Both the position numbers and the translations under genes were made by a program. DNA of 64,000 nt from Ooceraea biroi (lineage: Eukaryota > Arthropoda > Insecta > Hymenoptera > Formicidae): the NCBI RefSeq assembly GCF_003672135.1, contig NC_039506.1, positions 16,926,001 to 16,990,000 on the forward strand, read 5' to 3'. Each line of letters starts with the position of its first letter. Within the stretch, counting starts at the first letter, position 1. The notes below the pieces were generated by a model. It was not told the origin of the DNA. It searched no databases and worked only from the letters and a program-made list of their open reading frames with translations. This document shows positions 1 to 12,965 of the stretch, in pieces.

Positions 1-2689
1 AACAAATGTTCATCATTTCCTCAAGGATTATTTATGCCCAGAGAATCGATATGTCTTAGTTTTGATTCCTCGTTTCTATCACTCACGTGCCACTTCGTCT
101 AGCTTCACCCACAGGCTCGAGTAGCTCGGCTTGAGGTTCTCAAACGGATAACGACGCATGGCGAAAGCGGAATACTAAAAGTGTTTCCGATCTCGACTCC
201 ACATTGTAGAGGAAGTGCGAACGGAATCTTCGAGGCTCAAACCCTTCCTGATGAAAGATCTCTTCCCTTCGTATTAATTACTGACGAAATAGACCGAGGG
301 GGATCAGAAGAACAGAAGATGAAGGAGATAGCGTCAGAAAAAGAATTACGAGACGCGAAAACGTTGACGATTATCGCAATAGCATTATGCAACCGTGCGC
401 GTAATTGCAAGTGCTGCGAAAGCTTGGGGTTCCAGGGTGATCGGTGATGTCATGGTCCACCGTCCACGTTGATGATAAAGAAACATCGTTCGCCACGACA
501 GCGCGTGTGCGAATCCTTTCGTGCGCGTATCCGATCGAGCGAAACGTGGGAACGTTCCGCGTCTCTCGACGTGAAAGACGCTGCTTCTTCCGCGAAGACG
601 GCGCGTCGAGATTAGCGCCCGACCTACGAGGAGGGCAAGATCGGGGGTTAATTGAAGAGGAGACCTCGAGTGGCGGCAGCAATCAAAGTAAATCCCGCAG
701 CGAGTGACGACGCGTTCGTTCCGAGTCGGAGAAAAATATTTTTCCATTACGATTTTTCCACTCTCTTTCTATCTCTCTCTCGTTAACGCAGATTAAAGAG
801 CTTTGTAACGGACAGTCAGAGGGTTCATCCACCCCCATTTGCTCCGAGCACGCGTAAGACGGCGGAGATCGCGTCCTCAAGAAACGTCGATTCGTTTTAA
901 AAAGATTTCAAGGCTTACGCGTATCGAGAGTCGCGTTGCGCAAAATTTATTATAATTGCAGAGGTGAAACCGACGATGAGGAAAAGAATTATGACATGAC
1001 GAGGCGAAGAGAAATATCAATAAGCATCGCGGCAACCGACTCGCCGAACGAAGAGGAGACGCAAGATTTCCTCGTGCTCGTGCGTTAACATTTCAGGCAC
1101 GCAGGCAGCCCTTCGCAAATTAGGACGAGGCGCCTGAGGGACAGGGAATAACAAGCCATGTGTCGAAGCGTAACGCGCGCGCGTCTTTCGCTTTCGAATA
1201 ATAATTCCGCGCGAGCTTGCGCGGCAATCGTGCACCCCGAAGAAGAAAATCTACTTTCGCGGGCGCACGTCAAGGGTAGACGCGGTCGCGCTGCAGGCGT
1301 CTGGCGTTAAGAGGATGAGGTGGAACGCGATTCGAGGGTACCGACGTTAAGGTCGCGGCATATCGGATTATATTTTAATCAGTCCCTTTCTCTCTCTTTC
1401 TCTCGCTCTTTGCTCGCCTGTCCCGGGCTGATTCCTCGGAGCGGAGCGCATGGCGCGCAATTCGCCACCCTGCAGGCCCTTTCGGTCCCTCCTGGGTTCC
1501 TCGACCCCTGTCCCATCCCGCAGCAAAGCCTTTACGGTCTTAATTTCTCAGTTCCTCGACTCTCGGACGAACATAGCGGTCAAATTACCGCGTTACCAAG
1601 GTAATCCCGTTACCACGTCCGGTAACGGAGCGGAGCGATCCGCGGGATGTCCCTTCCCGACGTTATTCCACATGGCACTTCTTCCTTCCTCCCGCCTCTC
1701 CTGCCCCCCGCGTCATCAAGATAATTAACTCGGACGGGCAGCTTCCTTCTACTCGCGCGCAAGAAAGTCCGCGAACAACGTAAAAACAGCGAGCCCGATA
1801 CGAGCTCTCGAGGCATTAAAGCGACAAGAAAATTTCTCGAGGACACGATCTTCGCCGTCTTACGTACTCGCGATAATCTCCAGGCGCACGAGGAGAAAGG
1901 GAGGAAGGACGAACCCTCCCGTCGTCCGTTACAAAGTCGTTTTAATCTGCGTTAACGAGTGACTCGTATTATCGAAGAGCAAATCGACAGAGCTGCGCGA
2001 TGGCGAGCGCCCTCAAAGGGCTCTGGTGATCCGCATCTCGCGCGATTTATGCAAATAGCACGTTCCACTCGAGCCGCCCTTCTTTTTTCCCGTTTCTTTT
2101 CTTCCCTCGCCATGTTTAATATAAAGTCGCCGGACACGAATCTTTCACGGTCGTTTAGAAACGATTTCTTCTCGGATTGTCCGCAGAAACGCGTCTCACG
2201 GAAAGTTTTACCCCGCTCAGAGTTAATCAATTTCTTAAACGTGTAAAACAGTTTTCGTCGAGATTTACTTATTGGCTGTGTAAATTGAATTATTATTTTA
2301 ATGACGCGATTACATCGCGCATAGTTAATATGAAAGCCGGCGTTTACGTTAATATTGTATATTGAATCGGTGACTTTATTAAGTTTGGTTAAACAAGAGA
2401 TGCGACGGCAGAAAATATCTTGGAAGACGCAAAGCGCCGGTTGTTAGCAAACAGCTGTGATATTCCGAACACGTTGGCTCCCTAATAAGGGTATTAGCTT
2501 CGCTCGCACCTACCGATTCGGTATTGTGCACATGCTGCTGAAATCACATTTTCATCCCTTATTCCGCGAGACTCGATTATTGTAACGAGGTTCGTTGGCA
2601 CATAACAGTTTAACGAAACTGGTCGAAGATGGGTAAATTTATTACAAGTTAGCTGTGTGTACATGTGGATATGTGTGTTTTTTAAACAG
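1..2689. other. Non-coding stretch, no gene recognised
   Basis: CpG-rich DNA on the left and more AT-rich DNA after about 2230. Open frames here are 60-95 codons, overlap on both strands, and have Arg/Ser-rich compositions expected of chance frames in CG-rich DNA. A short pyrimidine tract (CT-rich) lies near 1385-1412. I see no promoter, splice-bounded exon or RNA gene that can be defended. Confidence 0.6.
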
Positions 2690-2712
2690 TATTTATAGAA
2701 TAGTATTTTTTT

Positions 2713-2885
2713 ATATGTTCTTATTTAACCCAGCTGTTGCATGGAGTATTGAATTACATCGAGAATACTTCTGACATGCTACTAAGGTATTTAAAGCTCT
2801 CCTATTGACAAAAAGTTATTAACAATTTTCGATGTAATTCAATACTGCATGCAAGAGCTGGTTTAGTAAACTCAAGTAAGAACAT
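2713..2885. repeat. Foldback (inverted repeat) with 36-nt arms; hairpin element or hairpin RNA precursor
   Basis: The left arm at 2730-2765 is the reverse complement of 2826-2861 at 33 of 36 positions, including an uninterrupted block of 18 bases in the middle. The spacer is 60 nt. Weaker pairing continues outward (2715-2726 against 2873-2885, sharing the word ATGTTCTTA). A transcript of either strand would fold into a long, nearly perfect stem. Two readings fit. It may be a small foldback transposable element, or a precursor of a microRNA or hairpin-derived siRNA. The near-perfect stem and long loop fit an inverted-repeat element or hairpin RNA better than a typical microRNA. The arms do not match any insect microRNA I can recall. 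Confidence 0.6.
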
Positions 2886-2905
2886 TAAAATACATATTTC
2901 ATTAG

Positions 2906-5900
2906 CAGCGCACCGTCTCTCTACCAGTTGTACAAAATTAATTCTGTACATTCACGCAATAAACAAATCAGGAAGAACGCAATTAACTTTGCAGTCACTC
3001 CCGAATTTCTCCTTGACTCAAATATGCATTGCAAAATTCGCGCAAACTTGTAAATTAACCAACAACGTTACAGAATAAAACCAAACTGCCGTAAAGGGCT
3101 GCAAGAAAAGAAGAGCAATCGGTCGCAGAGGGGCACGGCGCGATCCGGAGGACATCTCTCGCGACCCTCTCCCCGTAAAATGCCCCCCTCGGAGGGGGGC
3201 CTTCGGACGATTTGCATTTAATCGCAATCCTCGCGCGGCGAACACGACGGCGTGTGTACCGCGCAGATACGAATTCATAGTTTACACCGTGCGGCCCCCC
3301 CCCAGTTCATATACGCAAACTAATTGTACCGGCGGTAAATTACAGCTCTTGTACAGCAGCAACGGCAGCTGCATCGCCGCATGTGCGCCATTGCGCAGTA
3401 CAAGGCTCGTTCCGTGGTGCACGCGTATACGTGGCACATGAACGCCGCCGCCGACGTCGGCGCGAGGATGCGAGAGCAAGGGTGGCGAGGGACAACGGTC
3501 GAAAGGGGTCGCGAGGAGAGGGAGGAGGGTTGGCAGCGGGGCAGCGGAAAAAGGATGCGTCGGGCGATTACTCCGACCTGCACTCGATTAATACTCATTT
3601 GCATTTTGATTGCGGCGGCTGATAATTGGCGGTTCCGGTTTTCGCGTAACACCCCCCGGCTGTTTTACTGGGGTGAGCGAGGGGAGAAGGAGGGAGTTTG
3701 CGAGGGACGCAGGGAGAAAAAGAGCCATTCCGATCGCGCGTACGATGCCGGAACAAACTTTTTGCGCGCGAGCGCGTGCGGTTAGCTCGTGTGCTCGTGT
3801 TCACGATACCGTATACGATAACGAGAGAGGGACCGGGGACGAGGGACCGCGAACGGGGAAAGTTTCGCGGGGTTGACGGGAATGGGGCAAACGGAAAAGG
3901 GTGCCCGCTCCCGATCCCGGACACCCAGGGTTTTATGAGGTCGCAGCTTCCGCGTGCGACAGCTATTAAACTTCATAATTAGCGGCGGTGATCAATTACG
4001 GGGTCAGCACGGTGGGGTGGCAATGGATCTCGAGATTGAACACGTAGTTTGCCAATGTCGTCCAACGTGTTATATCGTTTATATTATTTATTAATTATCC
4101 TGCGCGCCGAGGGGAGATGTAGGTATATCCACTAAGAGAGAAAGAGGGAGTTCCCAGTGAGACAAACCTCGGTAGATAAAATGGGGTGAATCACGAGAAT
4201 TATGACACAAATTTGGAAAGTGTCCGCGTGTAACGCACGGTACGTGTAAACATTAATTTCGAGATTTCCCCGCAGTAACGCAGTATCCCTTAACGTTACC
4301 GTTTTCCAGCGGATGCCGCTTTTTCACCGAGACACCACCCCGTCTGATAAGTTCGGCGGCCGCGAAATATGGTCGGGTGCGTACCCTCGCATAAAATATA
4401 TTTAAACGAACGGCCGGGGCACCTTCATCCCCGGGACGGAGGGATTAACATATTTTCCCGCAGAAGTGGGGCTGAGAGGAACGTTCCCGGTGTTCCCAGC
4501 GGCGCGGATGTCAATTTTCTGCCCCAGGGCACTCGTAATTATGAGATGAAGATTTAAATCCAGGCAGTTTCCGATTGGCGACAAGTTCAAAGGACTCTTT
4601 CATCGATGTTTACAACACTCCCGGGAGCCGGGGGTGGCCCGGCGGAGAGGTTTCGAGGGAATTTCCATTTTTTCTCGCTCGCGCGAACGTCTGTGCGCGT
4701 CTGACTTTCCCTCCTCCTTCCTCGCCCGCGTCCGTCTCTTTTTGAAATGCCCGGAGCGTAAAATTGCCGGCAGGATTGCATTAAAGCCAAGGGTCCATCA
4801 CCTGGGACCATCATCCCGGGGCCAGCTCGGTAGCGCGTAACGATCGCGAGCCAAAGGACGTTGTGTGTAACGCATTTTATAACTTGAAAAAAAACTCGTT
4901 ATTATTTCCGTTACTTTGGCGCATACATCGATCGAGTGGCGATGCAAAAGCGTCGTCTCTAAAATCCGCAAAATCCGCAAAATTCGCTGTTTTCGAGTTT
5001 TTGAGCTCTCGCCCTTTCGCGTTTCGCGAATTCACGGATCGACGAATCTGTAAGGACGTGATATCTCTCGTCTCGCGAATGTTAATTATTATTAGACTGT
5101 CACACTTGCGGTGAAAATAATTACTGGCCGCTCATTCGAATACCGCTCAATTAAAAGCAATTCTGTGCCTGGTCGCAATAAACATCGTCCGTGGTAGAAC
5201 CGCAATGAAATAATAATAACAAATATTAACTGTAATCAGGTGTGTGCGCATATTACGTAAAACATATTATTATTCATACCGGTAATAAATTACCTATCCG
5301 AACACATTATTTACGCGCGTGATTAATCGCATTTTCTAAATATGTACAAAGTATGTACAAATGCGCGATGAATGTACTAGCGTTTTATATTGCTCTCGCA
5401 GCGCGCGATTATACTAAAGCCGTGAAATGTGCTACAAATGTATAAAATAGTAGCTTTTATCTATTGCAAACATGTATTGCGTTTGGTATTTGTGCTCGGC
5501 CGGATTCGCAGCGGCCGGGCATTGCGCGTTACTTAATTATATTCATTACGAGTATTACAAATTAATATTATACAGCAGAATGTATATATATACATACGTA
5601 AATGTATTAATACGCGCCCGCTATTGTGCGCCCGCATAGAGGCGAGTGAATGCAAGCGTTAACCTATGTTGCATATGGATAATTTTCGTTAAACGTTCTG
5701 ATGAATTCTGATAAGCAATTCCGATAATGTTGGCGATATTGGGCTGATTATTTTTCATCGAGTTACCCTTTTTGACACGTTTGCTTATTTGTTTAAACAA
5801 ATTTACTCGGTTTCTTCGCGCATGGTTATTAAACGCGTTACCCCGATGAAAATATCCGGTAACCAATACCACCACTTGGCAAACATTCCATTTTGCGAAA

Positions 5901-6089
5901 TTTATTTTTAATACCGACTTTGGTATTAATATACCAGTAACTTTGGATTCCGCTCGCTCGCCGCGCATGTTTGCACGTCGTCAATCACATGCAATTATCG
6001 CCGTTCAAATTTACGCGAAATGTTCGCAAAGTTTTTTTTTCCTCGCGTCTTTGTTACATTTCGATACGTGATACCTGCACCGGTATGTC
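2906..6089. other. Non-coding stretch, no gene recognised
   Basis: About 3100-4900 is CpG-rich, with a C run near 3294-3303. From about 5100 the sequence turns AT-rich, with many short AT palindromes and stop codons in every frame. The longest frame (3381-3785, plus strand, 134 codons) is Arg/Glu/Gly-rich, overlaps equally open frames on the other strand, and shows no recognisable domain. I take it as chance. Confidence 0.55.
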
Positions 6090-6810
6090 TTAAGGGGGGA
6101 GCCTGCTTTAGAACGCTGAAAATAAGGTATATTTTACGAATTGTTTTTGGAGAAACTATACAGCGGATCATTATAAAACTTTGATGCATTTATTAGTACA
6201 TGTTTAAAGATAAAAAAAATTATTTTTTGATTTGAATATATCGCTTGTAGAGGTCGTCCTGGAGAAATCTTAGTGCAGCCGGCATTGTAAATTCGTGAGC
6301 ATTCTCCTGCCTCCAAATTTCATCCAAACTGAAAAATTGAAATATGTTCTCGTTATTTATGAATTCCCATCGTCGATGAACCAAAGAGAGAAGAAAAAAG
6401 TTGAAAAGTGCCAAAATGGTGGAGTTTAGAACACAAAAGTACGATTTTTAGGCAAAGTTTTTGAACTTTTTCATGCAAAAATAATTGTTTAACTTAATGT
6501 TTTTATGAATATTAAAGGTTCATCGACGATGGGAATTCATAAATAACAAGAAAATATTTCAATTTTTCAGTTTGGATGAAATTTGGAGGCAGGAGAATGC
6601 TCACCAATTTACAATGTCGACTGCACTAAGATGCCTCCAGGACGACCTCTACAGGCGATATATTCAAATAAAAAAATAATTTTTTTTATCTTTAAACATG
6701 TACTAATAAATGCATCAAAGTTTTATAATGATCCGCTGTATAGTTTCTCCAAAAACAATTCGTAAAATTATACCTTATTTTCAACGTTCTAAAGCAGGTT
6801 TCCCCCTTAA
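6090..6810. mobile_element. TTAA-flanked foldback (MITE-like) transposable element
   Basis: Two arms, 6094-6382 and 6517-6806, are long reverse complements of each other, differing by scattered substitutions and a few single-base indels. They are separated by a 134-bp unique spacer. The outer ends are G5-6 followed by a block containing CCTGCTTTAGAACG on the left, mirrored on the right. Both ends abut TTAA (6090-6093 and 6807-6810), so TTAA is the likely target-site duplication. TTAA duplication is typical of piggyBac-type and some Sola-type DNA transposons, but the G-rich terminus is not the usual piggyBac CCC start, so I leave the superfamily open. There is no intact transposase. Each arm keeps a similar open frame of about 50 codons ending in YIQIKK (minus strand ending near 6220; plus strand ending near 6679), perhaps a relic of the parent element. 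Transcription through it would give long double-stranded RNA. Confidence 0.85.
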
Positions 6811-8112
6811 TCGGACAATCTTTACGTAAAGGAAAAGAAAAGTAATAAAAAAGATTGTAAGGAATATCGCCATTCCAGTCCGACAACCCTTCTTCTTTCT
6901 GCTTACGCCTGCCATTCAGTCCGGCAGATATGATTCGGGTATTTCAGAGCGCTTATGAAAGACGGACGTCGCAAAGGGGAAATAAGTGCCGCGGCGCCTC
7001 CTCGGGGAACGGACCTTTTCCGACGGGAGACCTGCGATCGCAAGAGGGTAGCAACGTGGCGAGAAAGGGGAGAAATAAGAAGAGGGCAGGGCGGCAAAAG
7101 TGGACGGGTGCGGTTTCCCTTGGCCTCTCGATATCAGACGGAGGGCGGACATATGAAGTTAGCAAACGTGCCAACTTGCCCATTTCCTACTTATCGAGTT
7201 TCCCTGGCACCTTTCCTCTCTCCCCCTATGTTCCAGAATGTGCAAGTGAAGAAAGCGGGACCGGAGGGGTGGAAATCCGACGCCGTGAAAGGCAAAAGCG
7301 GGCGGAGGATCGCGCGCGGCAACTCGCCGAGGTTTTCTTCTAATTTCCCGAACTTGATTAAAACTTGTCCGCCATAAAAATCAAGTTTCGTCTTTGCCGA
7401 GTATCCGTTACCGATCTCTCTCTCTTTTTCTTTTTTCTCTTCTCTCTGCATCTTGAGCCAGACGGCGTCTTCGGATAGGAGACAAGGCGGGCGGAATCGA
7501 CCGGCGTGAATTTCAGCGGAATCCGCTGCTAGCGAATTTAAATCAGGCACCGATTTAACGGAGGTGCCTTCGTCCGGACATTTTAAGCGACGTCGTCGCG
7601 GCGATGGCGAGGCGAAAATTGAATAACGAGTCGCGTTTGTTATCGGATCTCGGCTTTATTCGGGTTTCGTTGCTGTGTCTTTCGGACACATCACCACCGC
7701 GCGATCGATCCGGCGGTCCAAGCAGCCGAAACGTTTGCCTGACACGGCGACTCTGATTTTTGCATTTCTCGTGGATTACTTAATGGATAAATGTGGCGAA
7801 TAAATTATTTAATCGTGAGCAGCTTCGTCGGACCAGCTTCGTGATTCCTCAGAAAGATCGCGTTGCGCCGATTAAATATACATTTATCCGATACTCGCGC
7901 GGCTCTGGCACGTAGCGTGTTACATACCTGCACGATACGGTACATGTTAAATACCGAGCGAGTTTAACGTTATTATTCGGCGGAAGATTGCGGACGGTAC
8001 GGGGTAACGTCGAATTCAGTCGGCCGAAAAAATTCTCTCACGGGCGCGTAGCCGCAATTTGATGGCGGCAACCACTCACGAAACCCAGGATTTTGCGAGA
8101 GGAGAACGATAC

Positions 8113-8145
8113 TTTTTTTTTTCTTTCTTTCTCTCTCTCTCTCTC
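8113..8145. repeat. T/TTTC/CT microsatellite
   Basis: A poly-T run passes into TTTC units and then CT dinucleotides. Confidence 0.9.
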
Positions 8146-8528
8146 ACTTTTACGAGCGCTGCCGGTGGTAACCAACGGTCTCTCTATGATGGATGCTTTT
8201 TACGAGCATATAAAACCAAGGCCCGTGGTGCAGTTCGGGCCACCTTTGTAATTCGCGTCTCTGTTCTTCCGCGACTCCGTTCTAACTGGAACGAGAACCG
8301 GGCTCCTGTTCTAAAATTCCACTATGAGTTACGACGATCCTTCCCGCTCGTAACCGGACGCGTCAACACGAACAGCGCAGAAAACGCGGTAGGTTCGTTA
8401 ATAAATTTATCGGCCGCGATCACTCTCTGAGAATGGCTAAGACGAGTCTTCGCGATCTTTGCGATCTTGCAGAACGATCTTACGGCGCGTGCGGCTCTCG
8501 CGTTCAATCCTGCGTGCGTTTTATCGGG

Positions 8529-8548
8529 GAGAGAGAGAGAGAAAGAGA
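8529..8548. repeat. (GA)n microsatellite
   Basis: About ten GA units with one imperfect AAA step. Confidence 0.85.
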
Positions 8549-11500
8549 CGAGAAGGCTCAGTAAAGTTACTTCACAATCTCGTACCTTGCCGGAAGATCG
8601 ATCGCCATCGTGCGAGTATCAAAAATCGCGGCGTATCCTGGGTATTGAATTTTTATCACGTATTTCGTTTCATCGACGAGAGCGAACTGCAAATTTGTCA
8701 AGAAATCTGTCGTTAAGATAAAGAACACAGAGGGGAAGGGTAGACGCGCTTGTTGGAGCTCGTGTAGGTAGTTTTTTAATTTATATATACTCTTCTCGAT
8801 AGCGAGGTATCCATTAACTTCCTCGATCCAGATCCGGCTCGTGAATCACGAAGACGTGCGCGCGTACGCGGTAACGTGTGCACTTTAATTAATTTCCATT
8901 TAATCATCGCGTTATTATGCAGCAGAGTCCGCGGTCCGCCGTATCTAATCGCATTTTATCGAATTAATAAAGCGTGTGCACCCGCTCCGCCTGCGACGAG
9001 TCGCGGCGCGTTTTCAGTGGCATCACGGCTGACATAATTGACCGCAGCCGATGCTCACGGCCATTAACGCCACTGTGAGGGCCTTCCCCCTCCCGGACGT
9101 ATATATGCGCGCGATATAATATAATTAAACGGCAAACAATATGAAATCAACTTCAACGGAGCGTCAGCTCCGGCCAGTGACCGGCGCTGCTCGAAACGCT
9201 CGACGCGCGTCTCGTTTTACTGAGCGTTTAGATTTTATTAAACGTTTTACGATCCGCCGAGCACGTTTCAGCTTTCATGCTGATGCGACTGTGCATCACG
9301 AGATCTGTTCAGGTTCGCCATTAACGAGGCGATAAATAAATGCGATGCGCCTTTTTCCGCAATGGACACAAAGTGTCAGCAGCTTGCACGTGTACGTGTA
9401 CGTGTGTGTGTGCAAAATCGAATGTGACAGTCACATGCCGTGAAAGACAATGTTAAAGTCCTCATAATTTAATTTATCGCATCGAGACGTGCTGTTTATT
9501 ATAAAATTTTCTGGACGCGCATTCCTGTCATCAACGAAATTGAGACGGGAATTGAGAAAGCGCACCGGTGCGGTGATTCAATCTCATCGAGGTTGGGAAT
9601 AAAAGATGTGGAACAAAGATACATCTGCCATGCGCAATCGATACCCGATATTAGACACGACGACAGCCAGTCGTGTCACTGTAAATCTGTAAACGTGGTA
9701 AAGGGATTTTTCGTTTTACTCTGTTTTACCTCCCCTCAACCGCACACGTCTCGCGCCCTCCTCCAACACTCGTATCAAGCATTCGATGCGCTGTCACGCT
9801 TAACCAGCGCATCAATCCGCGCGTTCTCCGTCTTTCTTTCTCAGCATACACGCGCATCCAGAATCACTCGCGCATCCGAGTAATCACCAAAAGGCTCCAC
9901 ACCCCCCCACTTCCCCGATGCCGACGCTAATTGCGGCGCATCGGGGTGGCACGCAGATGGTGCTTTCCGTGTACGACTGTGTATAGCTGGCAGGCATTGC
10001 GCGAGGCGGATAGCTAATTTTATCCGAGGCTTCGGCAACGAGAACGGAACACGAAACCGTAGTAGAGGCTTAAGTAGTAGGGTGAACGCGGCACGTATCG
10101 CAATCGACCTGATACACCCCCTCCCGGCCGGGTTATGATGGCCAGTGAGCACAAACTGCACTTAGTTTAACTTCGTGAGCGCCGCCGCCGCCGGCGGCGC
10201 AGTGCGGAATACGAAATTCGCGCGGGCCGCCCCGGAATTTCGGCGGAGGGTAAAAGGACCAACCCTTCTTCCCCCCGTCATCATCGACGTCTCCTGGGAC
10301 GATACGCGCGAGTTCCCGCAAGTACCATCGTGCTGCTCGTGATCGTATCGTATCGGGCCGGCTCTCGTGTCCGGCGCGCGGCTCCCAGGCACAAATTTCA
10401 CTCCAACTCCGCAGCTCTCTGTGAAATTTCGCGCCTTACCGCTAACTGCCGAGCTGGAAGGCAGATAAGCGAAGGCTGGTTACGCTCTCGCAGAGTTACG
10501 AAAATCATGGTACTCGCGATACTGCGGCTCTTTCGGCTCTTGCCGATAACGAGTCAATGCTGCCAGCTGGAAATATCTTTAGCCATTTATTGCGAGCCAT
10601 TTATTGGGATACCATCGAAAGAGGCGAGAAGTTTTTATAACCATATACGTCGATTCATGCTTTCCGTCGTTTTGCTGTCTCATTACGAAGAAATTACAAT
10701 GATTCTCGGTTCGAATCGTCAATCAGGTTTTTTTTATGACAAATTGCTTTTCTGATTCTTTAATCCGCTCGCAATTGTAACATAAATAATGCAATGGTGT
10801 TTGCAACATGAACAAGTTCTAATATATGTATGTCGTAACTTGAAAAACAAAAAAAAGGGAATACAGAAGACTTATTTATGTATAAATTTCAAACAGCGAT
10901 TAGCTATTGTCGTTGTGCTATTATATAGGATTACATCCGTTCCTGAAATAAATAACAAAAACAAGGCTACGAAAAAGGAAAACGGGAACTCGATATTGGA
11001 CATCGAATAATCGAAACTCGTGCGGCTCTCAGCGTCAATCCGGTCGCGTTTTATTCCAAATGCCCGCGTAGATAAAACGTAATATACGTCGCGACGGGAA
11101 ACGTAGTCCGCTCATTAACGTCACACGCAGTACAGCCGGTCGTTTCGTTCGCATTACATGCAATAATAAATGCTCAACGAATAGAGAGACAGCGTTTATC
11201 TACTATATTTCAAGTCGGACGCATTCAATAATCAATTATCCTTCATATCAATATTAATATCGACATTCCTATTGCTCTCTGACTATCGCGCAATCAAGAA
11301 GCACTGCGGTATCACCCTCGCAGCGGCAATTTCCGCGACTCGCATCAGCTCTCAAGACGCCGTTTCGAAATTTTGTCTCTTGTACGTCGCGAAAACTATC
11401 ACGTTCGTACATTCGACGTCGCGCGTGCGAATTCCGGCCGCTCGCTCGCAAAAGCGGCGCGTTTAAACAGCCGGAGTCGCGCCGAGTCGAGTCTTCTCTC

Positions 11501-12830
11501 TCGGTGGTGCATTCCGCCCGGCTCTGTTCTACTCCTCTCCTCCCCTCGTGGCGAGGGTAATTCAAGTGACAGTGTCTCCGTGCGCGGCTCGGGTATAATT
11601 GCTGCACCCCCGACGAACGAAAATCTTGCTAATGCACGGGGTGGGTTCGCGCACTCGCAACGCATCGTACATCGCGCGGAGAGCTGAATATTCAATCCGT
11701 GCACTTCGTGCCGAGTGCCGAGAGTCTTCTCGTGCAGTGCCGGGAGTGCGTTTGCAGCCATAGCGAGCGAGCGGGCGAATGAACGAACGAACGAAACGAA
11801 ACCCACCCTCTCCCCCGTCCGCTCCGGGGTGGATGGAGGGTTTCTCTCGCCGCGTATCTCGCGCACTTCCCCAGTTTATCCCATCTTAGCTCAGGTTGGA
11901 GTCCTGATTTTCAATTCGTGCCTTGAGGGCACTTACTCCTTGCAAAGTGTTTGGCCTTCGCCAGTCCTCCTCCCTTCGCGCCAGCCCACCCTCTATACGC
12001 CCGGCTGCTTGAGCACTATCTACATGTAAATCTAATATACGCTCGTCTCCCCCGTCCTCCTGCTCCTCCCTCTCCTCTCCACTCTCGTGCATTCTATAAG
12101 CATCGCATCGAAGAACGACACCGTCCCACTGACGAGAACGACATTTGGGACACCTCGTGTTAGCACAAAGTGACGCGGCTGATGAAATCTGCGGGATACT
12201 CGAGTGCGCGCGAGTTCCTCGCATGCACGTGTCCCTCAGCCGTTCTCCGGCTGCAAATCGGAAGAGGAATACGTTCGCACGCCCGCTCGTGCCCGATAAT
12301 CCTGTCTGGCGTCAATTTGCGATGCTTGCACGCTGATGTTCTTCGTCGATCGAGTAGGAATGACGGACAGTCATCGCGGAAACCAGCGAACGGAATTAAA
12401 CATATCGCGTCGCGAGACCGAGAGCTCGATCTCCTCGATTGACATAATTTGCTCCGTGTTTTCTGAGCGCGTGGCGCCGATTCAATCGTAAGTTTCTTCT
12501 CCCAATGGCGAGCAAGGAGAGTAAACGTAATTGACACGTGGCGAGATACGGGCGTTTCCTTTACTTCCAGGTCTCGTAACACGGTATCGGTCGTTCTCCT
12601 CCCCTCCCGGGGTATCGATTTTTAACGATGCTCGTTAGTACTTGTTTACCGTGAAACGAATAAACCGGTCACGCCGATAAACGCTGCTCGCTCAGCGTTT
12701 CAAGCCGAAAACTCGCGTCCACCTTACGTTCGCGTGGCCGTCGCGGATTGAGTTGACGCGACATTTTTTACGGAAAACCGGCCATCGAAAAACATCCCCC
12801 ACTGTTACGTCAGTAACCCTTCATCGGATG

Positions 12831-12843
12831 GAAGGTTCTCGAA
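12831..12843. promoter_or_regulatory. Heat-shock element (three perfect NGAAN units)
   Basis: The pattern GAAnnTTCnnGAA is met exactly (GAAGGTTCTCGAA). This is the binding site expected for a heat-shock factor trimer, which contacts alternating inverted GAA units spaced 5 bp. A further TTCGAA follows at 12849-12854 but is out of the 5-bp register. A TATA-like word (TATAAA, 12916-12921) lies about 75-85 bp downstream, a usual distance for a heat-inducible promoter. No heat-shock protein gene is recognisable on either side. Confidence 0.6.
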
Positions 12844-12942
12844 CGATCTTCGAAGGCTCCGGCAGGCAAGCCTGCTAGCCGTAGCGGGCGTTATCGCGAG
12901 CCCGGCAATAAATAGTATAAACATCCGCGCATACCAGCATCT

Positions 12943-12965
12943 TTCTAGAACCTTCTAGCACGTTC
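12943..12965. promoter_or_regulatory. Second heat-shock element, in-register TTC/GAA units
   Basis: TTCnnGAAnnTTC is perfect at 12943-12955 (TTCTAGAACCTTC). Another TTC at 12963-12965 falls exactly 10 bp after the third unit, so four of five units of an extended array are present in register. It lies about 110 bp from the element at 12831. Two perfect three-unit sites so close together are unlikely by chance in one given place, though a 64-kb window gives many chances. Confidence 0.6.

Larger units (their letters stand above)
6811..12780. other. Non-coding stretch, no gene recognised
   Basis: Mostly CpG-rich single-copy DNA. It contains pyrimidine or purine microsatellites at 8113-8145 and 8529-8548, a TACGTG/TG run near 9389-9412, and an AT-richer patch around 10560-11260. 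The region 11390-12490 has a 5'-UTR-like look: CpG-rich, with many GTGC and CGAG words, and GTAAGT at about 12489-12494 that could act as a 5' splice site. No continuous coding frame supports a gene. Six-base splice words are expected several tens of times in a window this size. Confidence 0.5.

Noticed and set aside
6094..6806. Assigning the foldback element to piggyBac because of TTAA
   Set aside because: The terminal bases are G-rich rather than the usual CCC-type start, and no transposase is present. TTAA alone is not enough.
12470..12500. GTAAGT at about 12489 as the 5' splice site of a non-coding first exon
   Set aside because: About thirty such hexamers are expected by chance on both strands of a window this size, and no matching acceptor or coding exon was found.
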